NCBI RefSeq assembly: GCF_003687725.1
Contig: NZ_RDOJ01000015.1
Location: 1 to 64,000, forward strand
DNA length: 64,000 bases
DNA from: Faecalibacter macacae
Lineage (GTDB): Bacteria; Bacteroidota; Bacteroidia; Flavobacteriales; Weeksellaceae
Direction of reading: 5' to 3'
The notes under the pieces are model-generated. The model saw only the letters and a list, made by a program, of their open reading frames with translations. It did no database searches and was not told the origin of the DNA. Below, piece by piece: positions 62,307 through 64,000 of this stretch. Numbering within the stretch: the first letter of the stretch is position 1; the number at the start of each line of letters is the position of its first letter. Position numbers and translations under genes: made by a program.

Positions 62307-63725
62307 ATGAAGGCAAGATTTCTAACGAGAATACGTTTATGGAGTGCCGCGGTTCTTATGGCCACGTTCTCCCTTACTCAAGCACAAGATGCAGGAAAAG
62401 GTTACGAATTATTCGACCAAAATTGTACTGCATGTCACCAGGTCGATGGTAAATTGATCGGGCCAGAATTACGTAATATCGAGCAACGTCTAAAAGACGA
62501 GCAAGGTTTAGGTAAGGAATGGTTGTACGCTTGGATTAAAGACAACAAAGCATTACGTGAATCAGGAGATGCGTATGCTAACAAAATTTACGCAGAGTAC
62601 AATAACACAGAGATGTTAGCCTTTCCAGGTCTTTCAGATGGTGATATTGATAACTTATTAGCGTATACTGCTGACCCAGATGGAGGTAAAGCTGCTTATG
62701 ATGCTGCTAAAGCTGAAAAAGAAGCTGCAGACAAAGCTGCTAAAGATGCTGCTAAATCTAACGGTGGAGGTGCTTCTACAGGTATCGTTGCTGTTGGTTT
62801 TGTTGTATTAGCTGCTTTATTATTATGGATTTTAGTACGTGTAAACGCATTAGTAAACGCTACTGCAGCAAACGAATTAGATCCAACAGTTGCTAAAACA
62901 GCAAAATCTTTCTCAGAAACTTTCGAGAAGTATAAGAAAGTTGCAGGATTAGCAGTAGGTGTATTAGCATTCGTAGGATTATTCAACATTTACTGGGGAA
63001 TGATGGGTGTAGGTGTAGATAAAGGTTACGAACCAGAACAACCAATCTACTTCTCTCACAAAGTTCACGCTGGTATCCAAGGTATCGATTGTCAATACTG
63101 TCACAGCTCTGCGAAATACGGTAAAGTATCAGGAATTCCTTCTACTAACGTATGTATGAACTGTCACAAGTCAATCAAAGAATACAAAGGTGAATACTTC
63201 GAAGAAGAATTAGTAGCTTCAGGTAAATTTGCTGACGGAAATGAAGTTAAGAAGTTCTATACAGGAGAAATCCAAAAAATGTATAAAGCTATCGGATGGA
63301 ATCCTGAAACAAATAAGTATGAAGGAACTCAAAAGCCAATTGAGTGGGTACGTATCCACAATATGCCAGACTTCGTATACTTCAGCCACGCACAACACGT
63401 TGTTGCTGGTGAGCAAGCTATCTTAAAAGCTATCAAAGAAGGAACAATTCCAAACGCTGCTGAATTAAACATCGGAGGTGGAGATCAAGTTTGTTTCGCT
63501 TGTCACGGACGTGTAGACGAAATGAATGAAGTTAGAATGGCTAACGATTTCACTATGGGATGGTGTGTTGAATGTCACAGAACTACAGAAGTTGACATGG
63601 ACAACGGTTATAACAAAGAATATTACGCAGAATTACACGAAAAACTGAAAAAACAATACGGTGATGCTACTAAAGTTACAGTAGATGCTATCGGAGGTTT
63701 AGAGTGTGGTAAATGTCATTATTAA
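62307..63725 (+). CDS. actA: Alternative Complex III multihaem cytochrome c subunit (ActA, fused to a monohaem domain)
   Basis: Predicted 472 residues with six c-type haem motifs: CTACH (40-44) in an N-terminal monohaem domain, then CQYCH (262-266), CMNCH (283-287), CFACH (396-400), CVECH (420-424) and CGKCH (467-471). A signal peptide precedes; a membrane segment at about 160-180 follows an Ala/Lys-rich linker, and another at about 212-232. ACIII oxidises menaquinol and passes electrons to cytochrome oxidases. The separate cytochrome c domain at the N-terminus looks like a fused ActE-like module. The next gene (actB) follows after 22 bases. Confidence 0.9.
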   Translation: MKARFLTRIRLWSAAVLMATFSLTQAQDAGKGYELFDQNCTACHQVDGKLIGPELRNIEQRLKDEQGLGKEWLYAWIKDNKALRESGDAYANKIYAEYNNTEMLAFPGLSDGDIDNLLAYTADPDGGKAAYDAAKAEKEAADKAAKDAAKSNGGGASTGIVAVGFVVLAALLLWILVRVNALVNATAANELDPTVAKTAKSFSETFEKYKKVAGLAVGVLAFVGLFNIYWGMMGVGVDKGYEPEQPIYFSHKVHAGIQGIDCQYCHSSAKYGKVSGIPSTNVCMNCHKSIKEYKGEYFEEELVASGKFADGNEVKKFYTGEIQKMYKAIGWNPETNKYEGTQKPIEWVRIHNMPDFVYFSHAQHVVAGEQAILKAIKEGTIPNAAELNIGGGDQVCFACHGRVDEMNEVRMANDFTMGWCVECHRTTEVDMDNGYNKEYYAELHEKLKKQYGDATKVTVDAIGGLECGKCHY

Positions 63726-63747
63726 TATAAAAAAGAGAGGAGTATAA

Positions 63748-64000
63748 ATGGCTTCGAAGAAAAATTACTGGAAAAGTTTTGAGGAGTTAACAGACATTAC
63801 TTTAAATGAAAAGTTAACTACCAATGAATTTGCAGAAGAGATTCCTGTAGATAATTTCTTAGGGAATGATAACGCCATGGAGAATAACCAAACTTCACGT
63901 CGTGACTTTTTGAAGATTTTAGGGTTCAGTACAGCTGCTGTTACATTAGCAGCCTGTGAAGCTCCAATCGTAAAATCTGTTCCTTACGTAGTAAAACCAG
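63748..64000 (+). CDS. actB: Alternative Complex III iron-sulfur/molybdopterin-like subunit ActB, 5' part
   Basis: The start of a larger gene cut by the window. ATG at 63748 with a purine-rich GAGAGGAG just upstream. The 84 visible residues include SRRDFLKILGFSTAAVTLAACEAP, a twin-arginine-type signal of the TAT-variant molybdopterin-oxidoreductase family used in ACIII. The rest of the protein lies outside. Confidence 0.88.
   Translation, partial: MASKKNYWKSFEELTDITLNEKLTTNEFAEEIPVDNFLGNDNAMENNQTSRRDFLKILGFSTAAVTLAACEAPIVKSVPYVVKP

Overview
This is low-GC (about 30%) chromosomal DNA of a Bacteroidota bacterium, most likely a Flavobacteriales member of the Weeksellaceae type (Empedobacter/Chryseobacterium-like). 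The evidence is the promoters (TAnnTTTG at -7), the start of an Alternative Complex III operon, a GLPGLI-family protein, flavobacterial dispersed repeats, menaquinone genes and a sulfonolipid-type gene cluster. The genus is inference; no 16S gene is present.

Layout. 1-900: 5S rRNA (end of an rRNA operon), then a repeat-rich spacer. 900-9000: an FecCD-type ABC uptake permease with its ATPase, an SDR, a GLPGLI protein, then on the minus strand MATE, a small membrane protein, msrB and aroB, and a GlmU-like protein. 9.1-15.7 kb: a cysteine-synthase-fold enzyme, an alpha-oxoamine synthase, serC, serA, a DUF1015 protein and a YggS protein. The first four fit a route from 3-phosphoglycerate through phosphoserine to cysteate and 3-ketocapnine, the sulfonolipid base. 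15.7-25.5 kb: an outer-membrane receptor, a GNAT, menC, a DUF1684 lipoprotein, a menE-like gene, TPR and hypothetical proteins, and methylmalonyl-CoA epimerase.

25.67-40.83 kb is a genomic island inserted at the 3' end of a tRNA(CAT) gene and bounded by a 15-bp direct repeat. Its core is a tyrosine integrase, an excisionase-like HTH protein, a VapE/D5-type helicase-like ATPase and a Toprim primase. An iteron-like candidate origin lies between the primase and the ATPase. There is no relaxase and no capsid or tail gene, so it resembles a phage-satellite-like replicating island. The cargo is defence-like: an AAA ATPase overlapping a putative HEPN RNase, a DUF2971 protein coupled to a 78-aa protein, a GATC-type (Sau3AI-like) restriction-modification pair with an XRE regulator, a metallophosphoesterase and a Cys-rich protein of unknown function. 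The island also holds three structured non-coding segments. The most striking (33767-33943) can form a double pseudoknot and ends in a T-run.

40.9-64 kb is core chromosome again: a TPR/AraC sensor-regulator, an SDR, an MHS-family transporter with a porin, small TonB-C-like proteins, a MutS-like ATPase, two AraC regulators, ccoG, a HopJ-family protein, umuDC, a SPOR protein, and the first two genes of the Alternative Complex III operon (the second cut by the window end).
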